Source: Candidatus Nanopelagicales bacterium
GTDB lineage: Bacteria; Actinomycetota; Actinomycetes; Nanopelagicales; Nanopelagicaceae
Direction: 5' to 3'
Assembly (NCBI GenBank): GCA_030834095.1
Contig: JAURGA010000009.1
Location: forward strand, 1-44,848
Length of the DNA: 44,848 nt
The position numbers and the translations under genes are program-made. Below, piece after piece: positions 26,347-34,653 of the stretch. The notes beneath the pieces were generated by a model. It was given only the letters and a program-made list of their open reading frames with translations. It searched no databases and had not been told where the DNA came from. The first letter of the stretch is position 1, and each line of letters starts with the position of its first letter.

Positions 26347-27192
26347 TTATTGAGCAAGGTTGTAGGCAGCAGCCGCGGATTTATGCCAGAAGAATTCGGC
26401 CTCACTTGGACTAAGTCCAAAAGTTAGGGCTTCGGCCAATTCAACAATTTGAGAGAACGTCCCACCTAAATTTGCAACTGGCCAATCTGAACCAAACATT
26501 AATCTTTGTGGTGTAAAAATTTCAATTACATGATCAACGTATGGTTTGAAATCTTTAACTTGCCAGTCTTTCCAATTTGCTTCTGTAACTAAACCAGAAA
26601 CTTTGCAAAGAACATTTGGAAGAGTTGCGAGTTCAGTCATTAAAGTTTTCCAAGGTTCAATTTCTTTTTTTGCAACATGAGGTTTCGAAATATGATCCAT
26701 GACAAATTGCACATCTGGACAGGCCCGAACTAATTTAATTGCCGCGGCTAATTCCGGTGTCTTGGTTAGCAGATCGAAAGTGATCCCAAGTTCTCCAAGC
26801 TTTTTTACATTTGCAATCGTCTCGGGCTTGGCCAAGTAATTTGGGTCCGGATGGTCTTGGGCGATATCTCGGATACCTTTTAAATACTCGGCGCCCGGTG
26901 AATCTAGGTATTGGTGCAGGTGCGCGATGGCATCCGGAGCGTCAATTTGCAGCCAACCTACAACTGCTCCGACAAGTTGTTCGGATTGCGCAATATTTAG
27001 AAGCTCTGGAGTTTCAGAATAGTCAGTGACCGTCTGAACTAACACCGTCTTGTCGATACGCGAGTCAACAATCGCATCTCGCAAATCAGGTACCAGAAAA
27101 TTTCTACGAATTGGTTGCATCTCATCGCCGGTAATCCACTCTTGGTCTCGGATAGAAAGATCCCAAAGGTGGTGGTGCGAATCGATGCGCAT
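26347..27192 (-). CDS. L-fuconolactonase-like amidohydrolase (COG3618)
   Basis: 281 residues of the amidohydrolase_2 family. MRIDSHHHLW opens the metal-binding barrel (His6, His8), VMDHISKPH (Asp166-His167) and MFGSDWPVANLG with the catalytic Asp236 follow. This COG3618 group holds L-fucono- and L-rhamnono-lactonases that open the sugar lactone to the aldonate. It stands in a minus-strand operon with the aldose dehydrogenase and the diketo-acid hydrolase and near a fuconate dehydratase, which fits the second step of L-fucose oxidation. Confidence 0.87.
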   Translation of the reverse strand: MRIDSHHHLWDLSIRDQEWITGDEMQPIRRNFLVPDLRDAIVDSRIDKTVLVQTVTDYSETPELLNIAQSEQLVGAVVGWLQIDAPDAIAHLHQYLDSPGAEYLKGIRDIAQDHPDPNYLAKPETIANVKKLGELGITFDLLTKTPELAAAIKLVRACPDVQFVMDHISKPHVAKKEIEPWKTLMTELATLPNVLCKVSGLVTEANWKDWQVKDFKPYVDHVIEIFTPQRLMFGSDWPVANLGGTFSQIVELAEALTFGLSPSEAEFFWHKSAAAAYNLAQ

Positions 27193-27201
27193 TTTTTCTA
27201 A

Positions 27202-28104
27202 TTATCCAACTGCGACAATATTGTTAAGCGGTTTGCCTTCTGACAATAACTTAAGTTGGGATTCAACTAATTTGCGGCCACGAGGTTCAAATGCGGTCGA
27301 GTTTCCACCAACATGAGGAACCAACAATAAATTCTTTGCCTTCCAAAGTGGATGCCCGGCCGGCAATGGTTCTGGATCAGTAACGTCCAGCGCGGCATGA
27401 ATTCGACCTGAATTTAATTCAGCAATCAACGCCTCGGTTTCAATAATTGGACCACGAGCGACGTTAACAATTAGCGCCCCATCCTTCATCTTTGCTAACC
27501 GCTCTTTATTAAACATATGTCGTGATTCATCTGTAAGCGGCAGGATCAAAATTACGACATCTAGGGTTGGAAGATGCTTGTCGAGTTCATCTATTTTGAT
27601 TGAGCCATCTCGTCCTGATTTCGAGAAGCTGGAAACGCTCACATCAAAGCCCGAAAGATTTTTGACCACTTGCTTGCCAATCGAACCAAATCCGATTACA
27701 CCAATCTTGCTATCTGAAAGGGATGTGAACCGGCGATGATCCCAAGTCCCAGCAATCTGATCACGAATGAATTCTGGAAAGCCGCGTCTAGATGCAAGTG
27801 CAAGTCCGACTGCAAGTTCTGCCGTTGATGCATCGTGCACACCGCTGGCATTGCAAAGTGTTAGCCCGGGACGGAGATATGCGAGTGCGTCGTCATAACC
27901 AGCATTTGGCATCTGAAGATATTTTAAGTTTGGCATTTTTGCTGCGTAGGCAAGCGCGGCTGCGCCTCCCATATAAGAAGGAACAAAGAATTCAATTTGA
28001 GAAAGATCGGATGTGTCGAGTGGAAAATTCGCAGGGGATTTAAGTTCTATATTTTCGGGAACAGCTAAATCCGGCCATTGGGCCCAAGCCACAATTTTGC
28101 TCAT
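27202..28104 (-). CDS. D-isomer-specific 2-hydroxyacid dehydrogenase
   Basis: 300 residues. NAD-binding motif GFGSIGKQV at 138-146, catalytic Arg217 (VNVARGPIIE), Glu245 (DVTDPEPLP) and His264 (VPHVGGNS) are all present. The family interconverts 2-oxo acids and D-2-hydroxy acids. It is not one of the known steps of the fucose route although it sits between the lactonase (9 bases apart) and the hydrolase (3 bases apart). It may reduce a 2-oxo acid by-product or act on a related sugar acid. Confidence 0.87.
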   Translation of the reverse strand: MSKIVAWAQWPDLAVPENIELKSPANFPLDTSDLSQIEFFVPSYMGGAAALAYAAKMPNLKYLQMPNAGYDDALAYLRPGLTLCNASGVHDASTAELAVGLALASRRGFPEFIRDQIAGTWDHRRFTSLSDSKIGVIGFGSIGKQVVKNLSGFDVSVSSFSKSGRDGSIKIDELDKHLPTLDVVILILPLTDESRHMFNKERLAKMKDGALIVNVARGPIIETEALIAELNSGRIHAALDVTDPEPLPAGHPLWKAKNLLLVPHVGGNSTAFEPRGRKLVESQLKLLSEGKPLNNIVAVG

Positions 28105-28107
28105 TGA

Positions 28108-28953
28108 TTAGCGCCCTTCGGGAATAACTTCGACCGGATTGGTTAATTTACCAATACCAGCAACATCTATTTCGACCACATCACCTGCGGCAAGTGAGAT
28201 ATCCAACGGTGGAACAATGCCGGTGCCGGTAGAAAGAATTACGCCATGCGGGAAGTCCTGGCATCTGAATAGATAGGTGATCAAATCTTCTAGGGTTCGA
28301 TTAAGTGCGGCAAGGGAAGTCTCGGCCTCCCAGGCAATTGAGGTGCCTCGCAGAATTCGTGCTTTGATTTTCATTTCAGCAGGTATTGGGGCAAGCCAGG
28401 CTGGCGTTATATCTGGGCCGATTGCGGTTGATCCATTATAAATTTTCGCCTGCGAAAGGTAAAGCGGATTTTCACCTTCAATTGTCCGCGCTGTCATGTC
28501 GTTGCAAATCGAATATCCAATGATCTCACGATACCTATTTATATAGATTGCAACTTCGGGTTCTGGGACAGAGGCATCTGAGTCATAGCGAATCCCAACT
28601 GGCGAATTAGTCCCACGGGCGCGGACTGCGTTGGATTTAAAGAAGAGCTCTGGGCGATCAGCTTCATAAACTCTCTGGTAAACATCCGGAACCCCAGATT
28701 CCTCTTTGCGGGCATCGCGGGAACGAAGATATGTAACGCCCGCTCCCCACAATTCAATTTCCGGTGAAATTGGGGCGACTAAATTTCCAGTTATGGCTCC
28801 AGATGTTTTGCTTACAGCGCTCTTTAGCTCATCCAAAGTTAGGTGCATTGCTTGGGTCAAAGTTGGAATCTTCTCGACTCCAGAGTGGGCTCCATCAAGC
28901 GTTACTGCAAATTGATATGCATTTGATTGGCTTGCGATGATTGAGAATTTCAT
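28108..28953 (-). CDS. Fumarylacetoacetate-hydrolase-family enzyme, probable 2,4-diketo-3-deoxy-L-fuconate hydrolase
   Basis: 281 residues with the FAH-fold C-terminal domain: AGVTYLRSRDAR (about 71-82), metal ligands Glu131/Glu133 in PEPEVAIYIN and Asp152 in CNDMTARTIEG, then QAKIYNGSTAIGP. FAH-family members cleave C-C bonds of diketo acids or acylpyruvates. Between the fucose enzymes its likely substrate is 2,4-diketo-3-deoxy-L-fuconate, giving pyruvate and L-lactate. A ketodeoxy-sugar-acid dehydratase-type activity is the alternative. Its ATG overlaps the upstream dehydrogenase stop (ATGA). Confidence 0.85.
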   Translation of the reverse strand: MKFSIIASQSNAYQFAVTLDGAHSGVEKIPTLTQAMHLTLDELKSAVSKTSGAITGNLVAPISPEIELWGAGVTYLRSRDARKEESGVPDVYQRVYEADRPELFFKSNAVRARGTNSPVGIRYDSDASVPEPEVAIYINRYREIIGYSICNDMTARTIEGENPLYLSQAKIYNGSTAIGPDITPAWLAPIPAEMKIKARILRGTSIAWEAETSLAALNRTLEDLITYLFRCQDFPHGVILSTGTGIVPPLDISLAAGDVVEIDVAGIGKLTNPVEVIPEGR

Positions 28954-29927
28954 AGTGACATCTTTTCGATAAGGCCAGCATCTTCAAGCTGGTTCCAGAT
29001 ATCTTCTGGAAGTTCTAAATCAAAATCAGCCGCGTTGGCCAACAACTCTTTACTATTTCGAGAGCCAGTTAAGACCGAGGTAACTGCCGGATGGCGAAGT
29101 GGAAATTGCAGAGCCGCAGCAGTCAGCGGAATTCCAAGGTTCTTTAGGAAGGCGCCAATTTCTTGAGCCTTCTTAATAATCTCATCTGAAGCAGGTAGAT
29201 ATTCAAAAGTAGCGCCAGGCTTTGGATCTGCTAAGACTCCAGAGTTAAAGACGCCACCAATAGTGATATCAACTCGTCGCTCTAGGGCATAAGGCAATAA
29301 TTTATTCTGGGCGCTCTGGTCAAGCAGGGTATATCTCCCTGCCAGAAGTACGATGTCAAGATCAACGTTCTTCATAATCTCAATTGCCACATCGCAAAGA
29401 TTAATTCCAATTCCGATCGCTTTGATAATTCCTTGACGCTTCAAATCTGCCAGAACCGGGTATGCAATATTTATTGCTTCTGAAATATGGTTTTCAGCAT
29501 CGTGCATCAGAGCAATATCAATTTGGTCCACACCTAATCGCTTTAAACTTTCATCGAGCGAACGCTTGATGCCATCAGCGGAATAATCAAAGACTGGCTG
29601 GATATGTGGATCTGCATCCGGAAACCAGGGGACTGGATCGGCTTTTTCAACCCAATTTAGAACTCGACCGACTTTAGTTTGTAGGACAAATGGTTTCGTG
29701 ACGTTACTCAAAATTCGACCAAGGCGCTCTTCAGCAAGACCGTGTCCATATAGTGGAGCGGTATCAAAGTAATTCATCCCATTATCTAGAGCAGTACGGA
29801 TTAATTGATCGCTCTCGGAAATATCGACTGATTTAAATAATCCAGCGAGCGGTGCGGTTCCGAGGCTTAGCCTGGTTAATTCAAGGTCTACGCGCTTCAT
29901 GCCAATTTTCTGGTTATGTCGCGCCAT
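28950..29927 (-). CDS. Aldo/keto reductase, probable L-fucose (D-threo-aldose) 1-dehydrogenase
   Basis: 325 residues. The AKR tetrad is visible: Asp55 and Tyr60 in YFDTAPLYGHGLAEERLG, Lys85 in LQTKVGRVL and His142 in LMHDAENH. DTAPLYGHG and the later WVEKADPVPWFPD region resemble D-threo-aldose 1-dehydrogenases, which oxidise L-fucose to its lactone. It is the first gene of the minus-strand catabolic operon. Its start is behind a -10 box with a seven-base gap, so it looks leaderless; an in-frame ATG nine codons later lacks a binding site too. Confidence 0.85.
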   Translation of the reverse strand: MARHNQKIGMKRVDLELTRLSLGTAPLAGLFKSVDISESDQLIRTALDNGMNYFDTAPLYGHGLAEERLGRILSNVTKPFVLQTKVGRVLNWVEKADPVPWFPDADPHIQPVFDYSADGIKRSLDESLKRLGVDQIDIALMHDAENHISEAINIAYPVLADLKRQGIIKAIGIGINLCDVAIEIMKNVDLDIVLLAGRYTLLDQSAQNKLLPYALERRVDITIGGVFNSGVLADPKPGATFEYLPASDEIIKKAQEIGAFLKNLGIPLTAAALQFPLRHPAVTSVLTGSRNSKELLANAADFDLELPEDIWNQLEDAGLIEKMSL

Positions 29928-29934
29928 GAAAATT

Positions 29935-29940
29935 ATCGTA
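29935..29940 (-). promoter_or_regulatory. -10 box of the minus-strand fucose operon
   Basis: On the minus strand TACGAT is followed by seven bases and the ATG at 29927, the leaderless arrangement. The divergent dehydratase gene starts only 67 bases away, so both directions share this control region. Confidence 0.55.
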
Positions 29941-29994
29941 TAGGATTTTTGCTAAGAAGCGAAGCATTCATATCTAAAACCGCAAAGGGATGAC

Positions 29995-31293
29995 ATGCCA
30001 AAGATTACTGGCTTTAAAACTATCGATGTCAGATTTCCAACCTCACGTGGTTTAGATGGTTCTGATGCAATGAATAAGGAACCAGATTATTCAGCAGCAC
30101 TTGTAATCCTTGAAACCGATGATCCAAACTTTGAAGGCCATGGCTTTGTGTTTACTTGTGGTCGCGGAAATGATTTACAGTGCGATGCAATTGAATTATT
30201 GGCGCCATATGCAGTGGGCAGAGATATTGCAGATCTTGCAACAAGCATGGGCGATTTTGCTCGCAGCTTGGTTCGAGATTCACAAATCCGCTGGCTCGGA
30301 CCAGAAAAAGGTGTAACTCAGATGGCCGCTGGTGCTGTCGTAAATGCTGCCTGGGATTTAGTAACAAAGCATGCAAAGAAACCACTCTGGAAATTCTTAT
30401 CGGATTTGTCACCAGAAGAAATTGTTGAACTTATTGATTTCCGCTACATCACCGATGCGCTTACACCTGATGAAGCGCTAGAAATTTTGCGCAAAGCCCA
30501 ACCAAATCGCGCTGCCAACGAAGCCCAATTAATTAAAGAAGGTCTACCTGCTTACACAACAACTCCGGGATGGCTTGGATATACCGATGAGAAAATGGTT
30601 CGTCTTGCAAAGCAAGCGGTTGCAGACGGCTATAAATTAATTAAATTAAAGTGCGGCGGAAATCTTGAAGATGACAAGCGTCGTCTCCGTCTAGCACGTG
30701 AAGCTGTTGGTCCAGATATTAAAATTTCGATTGATGCCAATCAGGTTTGGGATGTAAACCAAGCAATTGAATGGATTAAGGGGATTGGCGATGTAAATCT
30801 GCATTGGGTCGAAGAGCCAACAAACCCAGATGACGTTTTAGGACATGCAACTATTGCAAAAGCAATTGCACCGGTGCGAGTAGCAACTGGCGAGCACGGC
30901 ATGAATCGAATTATTTTTAAGCAGATGCTGCAGGCAAAGTCCTTCTCATTTATGCAGATTGATGCGACCCGAGTCGCCGGAGTCAATGAAAACTTGGCTA
31001 ATATCTTGATGGCTGCAAAATTTGGAATCCCGGTCTGCCCACATGCTGGTGGCGTTGGCCTGTGCGAACTTGTGCAGCACCTAGCCATGTTTGATGCAGT
31101 TGCAGTTACTGGACACCATGCTGATCGGGTTGTTGAATTTGTTGACCACTTGCATGAACACTTTGTAGTCCCAACAGATATTCAAAATGCGCATTACATG
31201 CCACCACTAAAGCCGGGCACCGGTGGCGAGATGTATGCCAAAACTATTTCTGATTTCACATTTCCTACCGGCAAAGAATGGATAAGCGCATGA
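29995..31293 (+). CDS. fucD: L-fuconate dehydratase (enolase superfamily)
   Basis: 432 residues, the family's usual length. The enolase-type active site can be read in full: Lys217/Lys219 in [10 protein letters not shown], Asp248 in SIDANQVWD, Glu274 in [10 protein letters not shown], Glu300 in ATGEHGMNR and His350 in CPHAGGVGL. The conserved [17 protein letters not shown] and GWLGYTDEK segments are specific to fuconate dehydratases. It removes water from L-fuconate to give 2-keto-3-deoxy-L-fuconate. AAAGGGATGAC before the ATG is a good binding site. The SDR that follows overlaps it. Confidence 0.93.
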   Translation: MPKITGFKTIDVRFPTSRGLDGSDAMNKEPDYSAALVILETDDPNFEGHGFVFTCGRGNDLQCDAIELLAPYAVGRDIADLATSMGDFARSLVRDSQIRWLGPEKGVTQMAAGAVVNAAWDLVTKHAKKPLWKFLSDLSPEEIVELIDFRYITDALTPDEALEILRKAQPNRAANEAQLIKEGLPAYTTTPGWLGYTDEKMVRLAKQAVADGYKLIKLKCGGNLEDDKRRLRLAREAVGPDIKISIDANQVWDVNQAIEWIKGIGDVNLHWVEEPTNPDDVLGHATIAKAIAPVRVATGEHGMNRIIFKQMLQAKSFSFMQIDATRVAGVNENLANILMAAKFGIPVCPHAGGVGLCELVQHLAMFDAVAVTGHHADRVVEFVDHLHEHFVVPTDIQNAHYMPPLKPGTGGEMYAKTISDFTFPTGKEWISA

Positions 31294-32027
31294 GCACAGA
31301 GTTCGCAGGATTAACCGCAGTTGTAACTGGAGCCGGTTCGGGAATCGGACTTGCTACCGCAACAATTTTGAAGGAGCGCGGAGCCACGGTTTATGGCCTG
31401 GACTTAGCTGAAGGTGGCATGTCTGGCATTGCAACTTGGGTTCAGTGCGATCTTGGCGACGATGCTTCAGTCGCTAAAGCTTTTGAAGGAATCACGAAGC
31501 TAGACATACTTATTAATAATGCTGCAATCAGCGCAGTAGGAACAGTCGAGAGTAATTCCTCTGAGGAATGGCTAAAGGTTTTGAACGTTAACGTTCTCGG
31601 AATTGTTCGTGCTTCAAAGGTAGCTCTTCCGTTATTGCGTAAAAGCAAAGCAGCTTCAATTGTTAATACCTGTTCGGTTGCTGCAACTGCCGGTATTCCA
31701 AAGCGCGCGGTTTACAGTGCATCAAAAGGTGCAGTTCTCTCACTGACACTTGCAATGGCAAATGATCACATTGTTGATGGCGTTCGAGTAAATTGTGTAA
31801 ATCCTGGAACTGCAGATACGCCATGGGTTCAACGTTTGCTTGCACAAGCAGCTGATCCAGTTGCAGAACGCAAAGCACTTGAAGCCCGTCAACCACTTGG
31901 CCGTTTGGTCTCGTCAGAAGAAGTTGCAAGTGCAATTTGTTATCTAGCTAGCCCACTTCAAGGTTCGACAACTGGAACTTCTTTAGTTGTAGATGGTGGA
32001 ATGCAAGGCCTTCGCATCCCCAAGTAA
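31290..32027 (+). CDS. SDR, probable 2-keto-3-deoxy-L-fuconate dehydrogenase
   Basis: 245 residues from the ATG at 31290, which overlaps the fucD stop as ATGA; an ATG four codons earlier is possible. NAD-binding [12 protein letters not shown] instead of the usual NNAG, Ser and Tyr-x3-Lys ([17 protein letters not shown]) and the C-terminal DGGMQGLR are classical SDR. The GLDLAEGG acidic end of strand 2 suggests NAD. Coupling to fuconate dehydratase makes the 4-oxidation of ketodeoxyfuconate the likely role. It meets msrB tail to tail two bases apart. Confidence 0.87.
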   Translation: MSTEFAGLTAVVTGAGSGIGLATATILKERGATVYGLDLAEGGMSGIATWVQCDLGDDASVAKAFEGITKLDILINNAAISAVGTVESNSSEEWLKVLNVNVLGIVRASKVALPLLRKSKAASIVNTCSVAATAGIPKRAVYSASKGAVLSLTLAMANDHIVDGVRVNCVNPGTADTPWVQRLLAQAADPVAERKALEARQPLGRLVSSEEVASAICYLASPLQGSTTGTSLVVDGGMQGLRIPK

Positions 32028-32029
32028 AA

Positions 32030-32458
32030 CTACTTCTCTTCGAGAATTAGTGAGACTGAATTAATGCACCATCTTTGATCGGTAGGAACTTCGTAACCTT
32101 CGCCTTCAAAGACATGTCCTAAGTGCGACCCACAATTAGCACAACGAACTTCAGTCCTCACTCGCATTCCAAGTGAGCGGTCTTCAATTAGCTCTACTGC
32201 ATCTTCACTTGTCGGTGCATAAAAAGATGGCCAGCCACAACCAGAATGAAACTTCGTCTCACTTCTAAATAATTCGTGGTTGCAAGCTTTGCAGCGATAA
32301 CTTCCAACTTTGTCACTGTCGGTGTATTCACCAGTAAAGGGACGCTCGGTCGCACCTCTTCGCAGAACTTCAAAAGAGAGTGGATCTAATTTAGTTGCGA
32401 GCTCGGCATCATTTATCTGTGCGGGATAATTCTTATCGCTACCCATTTGATTCGCCAT
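32030..32458 (-). CDS. msrB: Peptide-methionine (R)-S-oxide reductase
   Basis: 142 residues. Zinc cysteines are in CKAC (56, 59) and CANC (106, 109), the catalytic RWCINSVSL holds Cys131, and GCGWPSF with Cys74 and GSHLGHVFEGEG complete the signature. It reduces methionine-R-sulfoxide in oxidised proteins. It starts at a leaderless-type site and diverges from the FUSC-like gene over 51 bases. All functional residues are present. Confidence 0.97.
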   Translation of the reverse strand: MANQMGSDKNYPAQINDAELATKLDPLSFEVLRRGATERPFTGEYTDSDKVGSYRCKACNHELFRSETKFHSGCGWPSFYAPTSEDAVELIEDRSLGMRVRTEVRCANCGSHLGHVFEGEGYEVPTDQRWCINSVSLILEEK

Positions 32459-32464
32459 GTCTGC

Positions 32465-32470
32465 ATATTA
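32465..32470 (-). promoter_or_regulatory. -10 box for a leaderless start (msrB)
   Basis: On the minus strand TAATAT is followed by six bases and the ATG at 32458, with no ribosome binding site. Confidence 0.6.
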
Positions 32471-32497
32471 CGCAAACTTTCATGGGTGTGCCACAGA

Positions 32498-32503
32498 TAG
32501 AAT
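32498..32503 (+). promoter_or_regulatory. -10 box for a leaderless start (FUSC-like gene)
   Basis: TAGAAT is followed by TGGGCC and the ATG at 32510. The two divergent leaderless starts of this 51-base gap leave little room for separate -35 boxes. Confidence 0.55.
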
Positions 32504-32509
32504 TGGGCC

Positions 32510-33718
32510 ATGCGCAAATTGGTAAAACGAGTTAATAAGCTCTTCGCCAGCCGCAGAAGCTGGGTTCGCCTAATTATCGTTTCAGCAATTGCCTCGGGAG
32601 TTGCCTGGCAGATCGGCGATTTACTAATCAAAAATGGTGGTGTAGTTGCTGCAATTATCTGTGCGCTAACCATCCGAATCTCACTTTACAAATCAATTCG
32701 AGAAGGTTTTGGTCAGATAGTCGGAACTGCAATTGGTGCCGGTGTTGCACTTGTCTGTGTCACGATATTTGATCTCGGAGTCATTTCAGTTGCCCTGACA
32801 GTGCTCCTCTGCTCAGTCGTTGCTCGCGCCCTGCACCTTGGTGAAGTAGCATCAGTAAATGTTCCAGTAACTGCCTTAATTGTTATTGGCCCAGGACTCA
32901 GCGAGAGCACTGCGCTCTCAAGATTATCTTCAACTTTAATTGGTGCATCTGTTGCAATTGCATTTTCATATTTCTCTCATGCCAAAACTCCGGCTGGTCG
33001 TACAGTTGACAAGATAAGTTCGCTCGCAAACAAGTGCGCAAAATTGTTGGGAGAAATGTCCGAAGGTGTGGCAGCTGGGTTTACCCAAGAGCAGGCAGGT
33101 AATTGGCTCGCGAGAGCGCGTTTGTTAGTTGAAGAGATTCCCGAAGTTCGTTCACAATTACAAGAAGCTCGTGGTTATGCAAAGTGGCTCTCTTCTGGCG
33201 TAGTTATTGAAGCTGAAGAACTTTATGTAAGAGGAGTTGCCGTAGAACATACTGTCGTTCAAGTTAGAACAATTGCCCGAACGCTCTTTGATTCTGCTGT
33301 AAAAGAAGGAATCGCCGAAGAATCAAAACGCGAGATTGCACAGATGCTTTCCGCTGCAAGTTTTGCAATAAGTTTAAAAGTAAATCAAATTAGAACTGCA
33401 GAAGGTGTGGTCGAATCTCTTTCAGCTACTCAAGATTTACGATTTGCTGGTGCAGCACTTGCCTATTCCTTAATCGATGCATCAAATAAAGTTGATCAGA
33501 ATCAAATTATACGTGGGATTTCACTGGTCTCAAATATTTCGATTATTGCTGATTCGTTAGATGAAACCTCACCGGCCTTACTTGATGTAGTCACGCCAGG
33601 AGAGCCATCCTTTAATCAGATATTGAAAGTTTTACCAAAGGAGCAAGGTGCAAGATTTGGCTTACGATTAACAAAGCCGCTTGTCTGGGTCAAGGCGCGC
33701 TTTCGTAATTATTTTTAA
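32510..33718 (+). CDS. FUSC / aromatic acid exporter-like membrane protein
   Basis: 402 residues. The N-terminal 160 residues contain about five to six hydrophobic segments beginning with WVRLIIVSAIASGVAWQIGD, and KNGGVVAAIICALTIRISLYKSIREGFGQIVGTAIGAG is the typical first part of FUSC/ArAE domains. The remaining 230 residues are soluble and helical, as in this family. It may export aromatic or other organic acids; the substrate is unknown. Alone on its message and leaderless. The gene ends 65 bases before tRNA-Thr. Confidence 0.75.
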   Translation: MRKLVKRVNKLFASRRSWVRLIIVSAIASGVAWQIGDLLIKNGGVVAAIICALTIRISLYKSIREGFGQIVGTAIGAGVALVCVTIFDLGVISVALTVLLCSVVARALHLGEVASVNVPVTALIVIGPGLSESTALSRLSSTLIGASVAIAFSYFSHAKTPAGRTVDKISSLANKCAKLLGEMSEGVAAGFTQEQAGNWLARARLLVEEIPEVRSQLQEARGYAKWLSSGVVIEAEELYVRGVAVEHTVVQVRTIARTLFDSAVKEGIAEESKREIAQMLSAASFAISLKVNQIRTAEGVVESLSATQDLRFAGAALAYSLIDASNKVDQNQIIRGISLVSNISIIADSLDETSPALLDVVTPGEPSFNQILKVLPKEQGARFGLRLTKPLVWVKARFRNYF

Positions 33719-33783
33719 CTGCTAAGTAAGGCGAAATTTCTCCCATTTCCAGAGTGGTTGTAGGCTCGTCCTCTGTCAGCACT

Positions 33784-33856
33784 GCCCCCCTAGCTCAGTC
33801 GGTAGAGCGTTTCCATGGTAAGGAAGAGGTCAACGGTTCGATTCCGTTGGGGGGCT
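33784..33856 (+). tRNA. tRNA-Thr (GGT)
   Basis: Acceptor stem GCCCCCC (33784-33790) pairs with GGGGGGC (33849-33855), D-arm AGCTCAGTCGGTAGAGC is regular, the anticodon loop is ATGGTAA with GGT, and the T-arm is AACGG-TTCGATT-CCGTT. CCA is not encoded. Confidence 0.97.
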
Positions 33857-33881
33857 CGATTACAATTACAACTTAGTATTA

Positions 33882-33917
33882 ATTAGTGAAACTAGTTTTC
33901 TTCACTTTTTCACTAAT
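33882..33917. repeat. Inverted repeat between tRNA-Thr and tRNA-Met
   Basis: Ten-base arms ATTAGTGAAA and TTTCACTAAT, loop 16 bases with TTTTC stretches. It could help process the tRNA precursor or act as a weak terminator. Confidence 0.55.
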
Positions 33918-33921
33918 CCTT

Positions 33922-33995
33922 GGCGGGATAGCTCAGCTTGGTAGAGCAAACGGCTCATAATCGTTGTGTCGCCGGTTCAAATCCGGCTTCCGCTA
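33922..33995 (+). tRNA. tRNA-Met (CAT), elongator type
   Basis: Acceptor stem GGCGGGA (33922-33928) pairs with TTCCGCT (33988-33994) using G-T wobbles, and the first pair is formed, unlike the mismatched pair of bacterial initiators. Anticodon loop CTCATAA carries CAT; T-arm GCCGG-TTCAAAT-CCGGC. CCA is not encoded. A tRNA-Ile with a modified CAT anticodon is a less likely alternative. Confidence 0.88.
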
Positions 33996-34014
33996 CTCGT
34001 GATTTGCACGTATT

Positions 34015-34043
34015 TTCACAAATTGCGCAGGTTGAAGTAACCT
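34015..34043 (+). promoter_or_regulatory. Promoter candidate for rpmG-hadAB
   Basis: TTCACA (34015-34020) and TAACCT (34038-34043) are 17 bases apart, close to consensus, about 50 bases before the rpmG start. Confidence 0.55.
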
Positions 34044-34094
34044 AGCGCTCTTAGTTGAAATCTTTAACCGCAATAAAAATGAAGGAGCACCACT

Positions 34095-34265
34095 ATGGCA
34101 AGTAAGAGCGCGGATGTACGCCCAAAAATCACAATGGCCTGCGTAGAGTGCAAAGAACGTAACTACATCACAAAGAAGAATCGCCGCAACGATCCAGATC
34201 GACTAGAGCTGAAGAAGTTCTGTCCACGTTGCAAGCTTTCAACAACACACCGCGAGACTCGCTAA
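34095..34265 (+). CDS. rpmG: 50S ribosomal protein L33
   Basis: A 56-residue protein, too short for a usual length cut-off but clear: [20 protein letters not shown] with two zinc-binding pairs CVEC (16, 19) and CPRC (43, 46), then STTHRETR. It is the zinc-binding form of L33. AAGGAG at 34082-34087 is a good ribosome binding site. It starts the rpmG-hadA-hadB group known from actinobacteria. Confidence 0.96.
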   Translation: MASKSADVRPKITMACVECKERNYITKKNRRNDPDRLELKKFCPRCKLSTTHRETR

Positions 34266-34269
34266 TCCG

Positions 34270-34653
34270 ATGTTGAATCCCGACTTAGTCGGGCGCACCT
34301 TTACAAGTGCCGATTCTATAGCTGTTACTAAAGAGGCAGTCCAAAAATTTGCTGAAGTTATTGGCGAAACAAATTTTGAAATTGCTCCGCCAACATTTGC
34401 AATTTCCATAACGCTAGAACAATCCCAAAGCTTGCTTCAAGATAGCGGCCTTAATTGGACACGAGTAGTCCACGGGGATCAAAAATTTGAAATCAAAAGA
34501 CCAATAGTTGCCGGCGATGTTTTCTATTGCGCATCGACCATAGAGAGCGCTCGCAATGTTGCTGGAAATGAAATCGTCACGGTTCGTTCAGATTTAAATT
34601 CAGCAACCGAGTTAGTGGTTTCTACCTGGTCAACTTTGGTTGTGCGAGCATGA
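34270..34653 (+). CDS. hadA: MaoC/hotdog-fold dehydratase subunit HadA-like
   Basis: 127 residues. MLNPDLVGRTFTSADSIAVT and APPTFAISITLEQS plus RVVHGDQKFEIKRPIVAGD match the N-terminal MaoC-like (FAS1-type) domain of HadA. It lacks the hotdog catalytic Asp/His and would be the substrate-binding half of a dehydratase with HadB. In mycobacteria this complex dehydrates 3-hydroxyacyl-ACP in FAS-II. It begins four bases after the rpmG stop with no binding site of its own and overlaps hadB by ATGA. Here ordinary fatty-acid synthesis is likely. Confidence 0.87.
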   Translation: MLNPDLVGRTFTSADSIAVTKEAVQKFAEVIGETNFEIAPPTFAISITLEQSQSLLQDSGLNWTRVVHGDQKFEIKRPIVAGDVFYCASTIESARNVAGNEIVTVRSDLNSATELVVSTWSTLVVRA

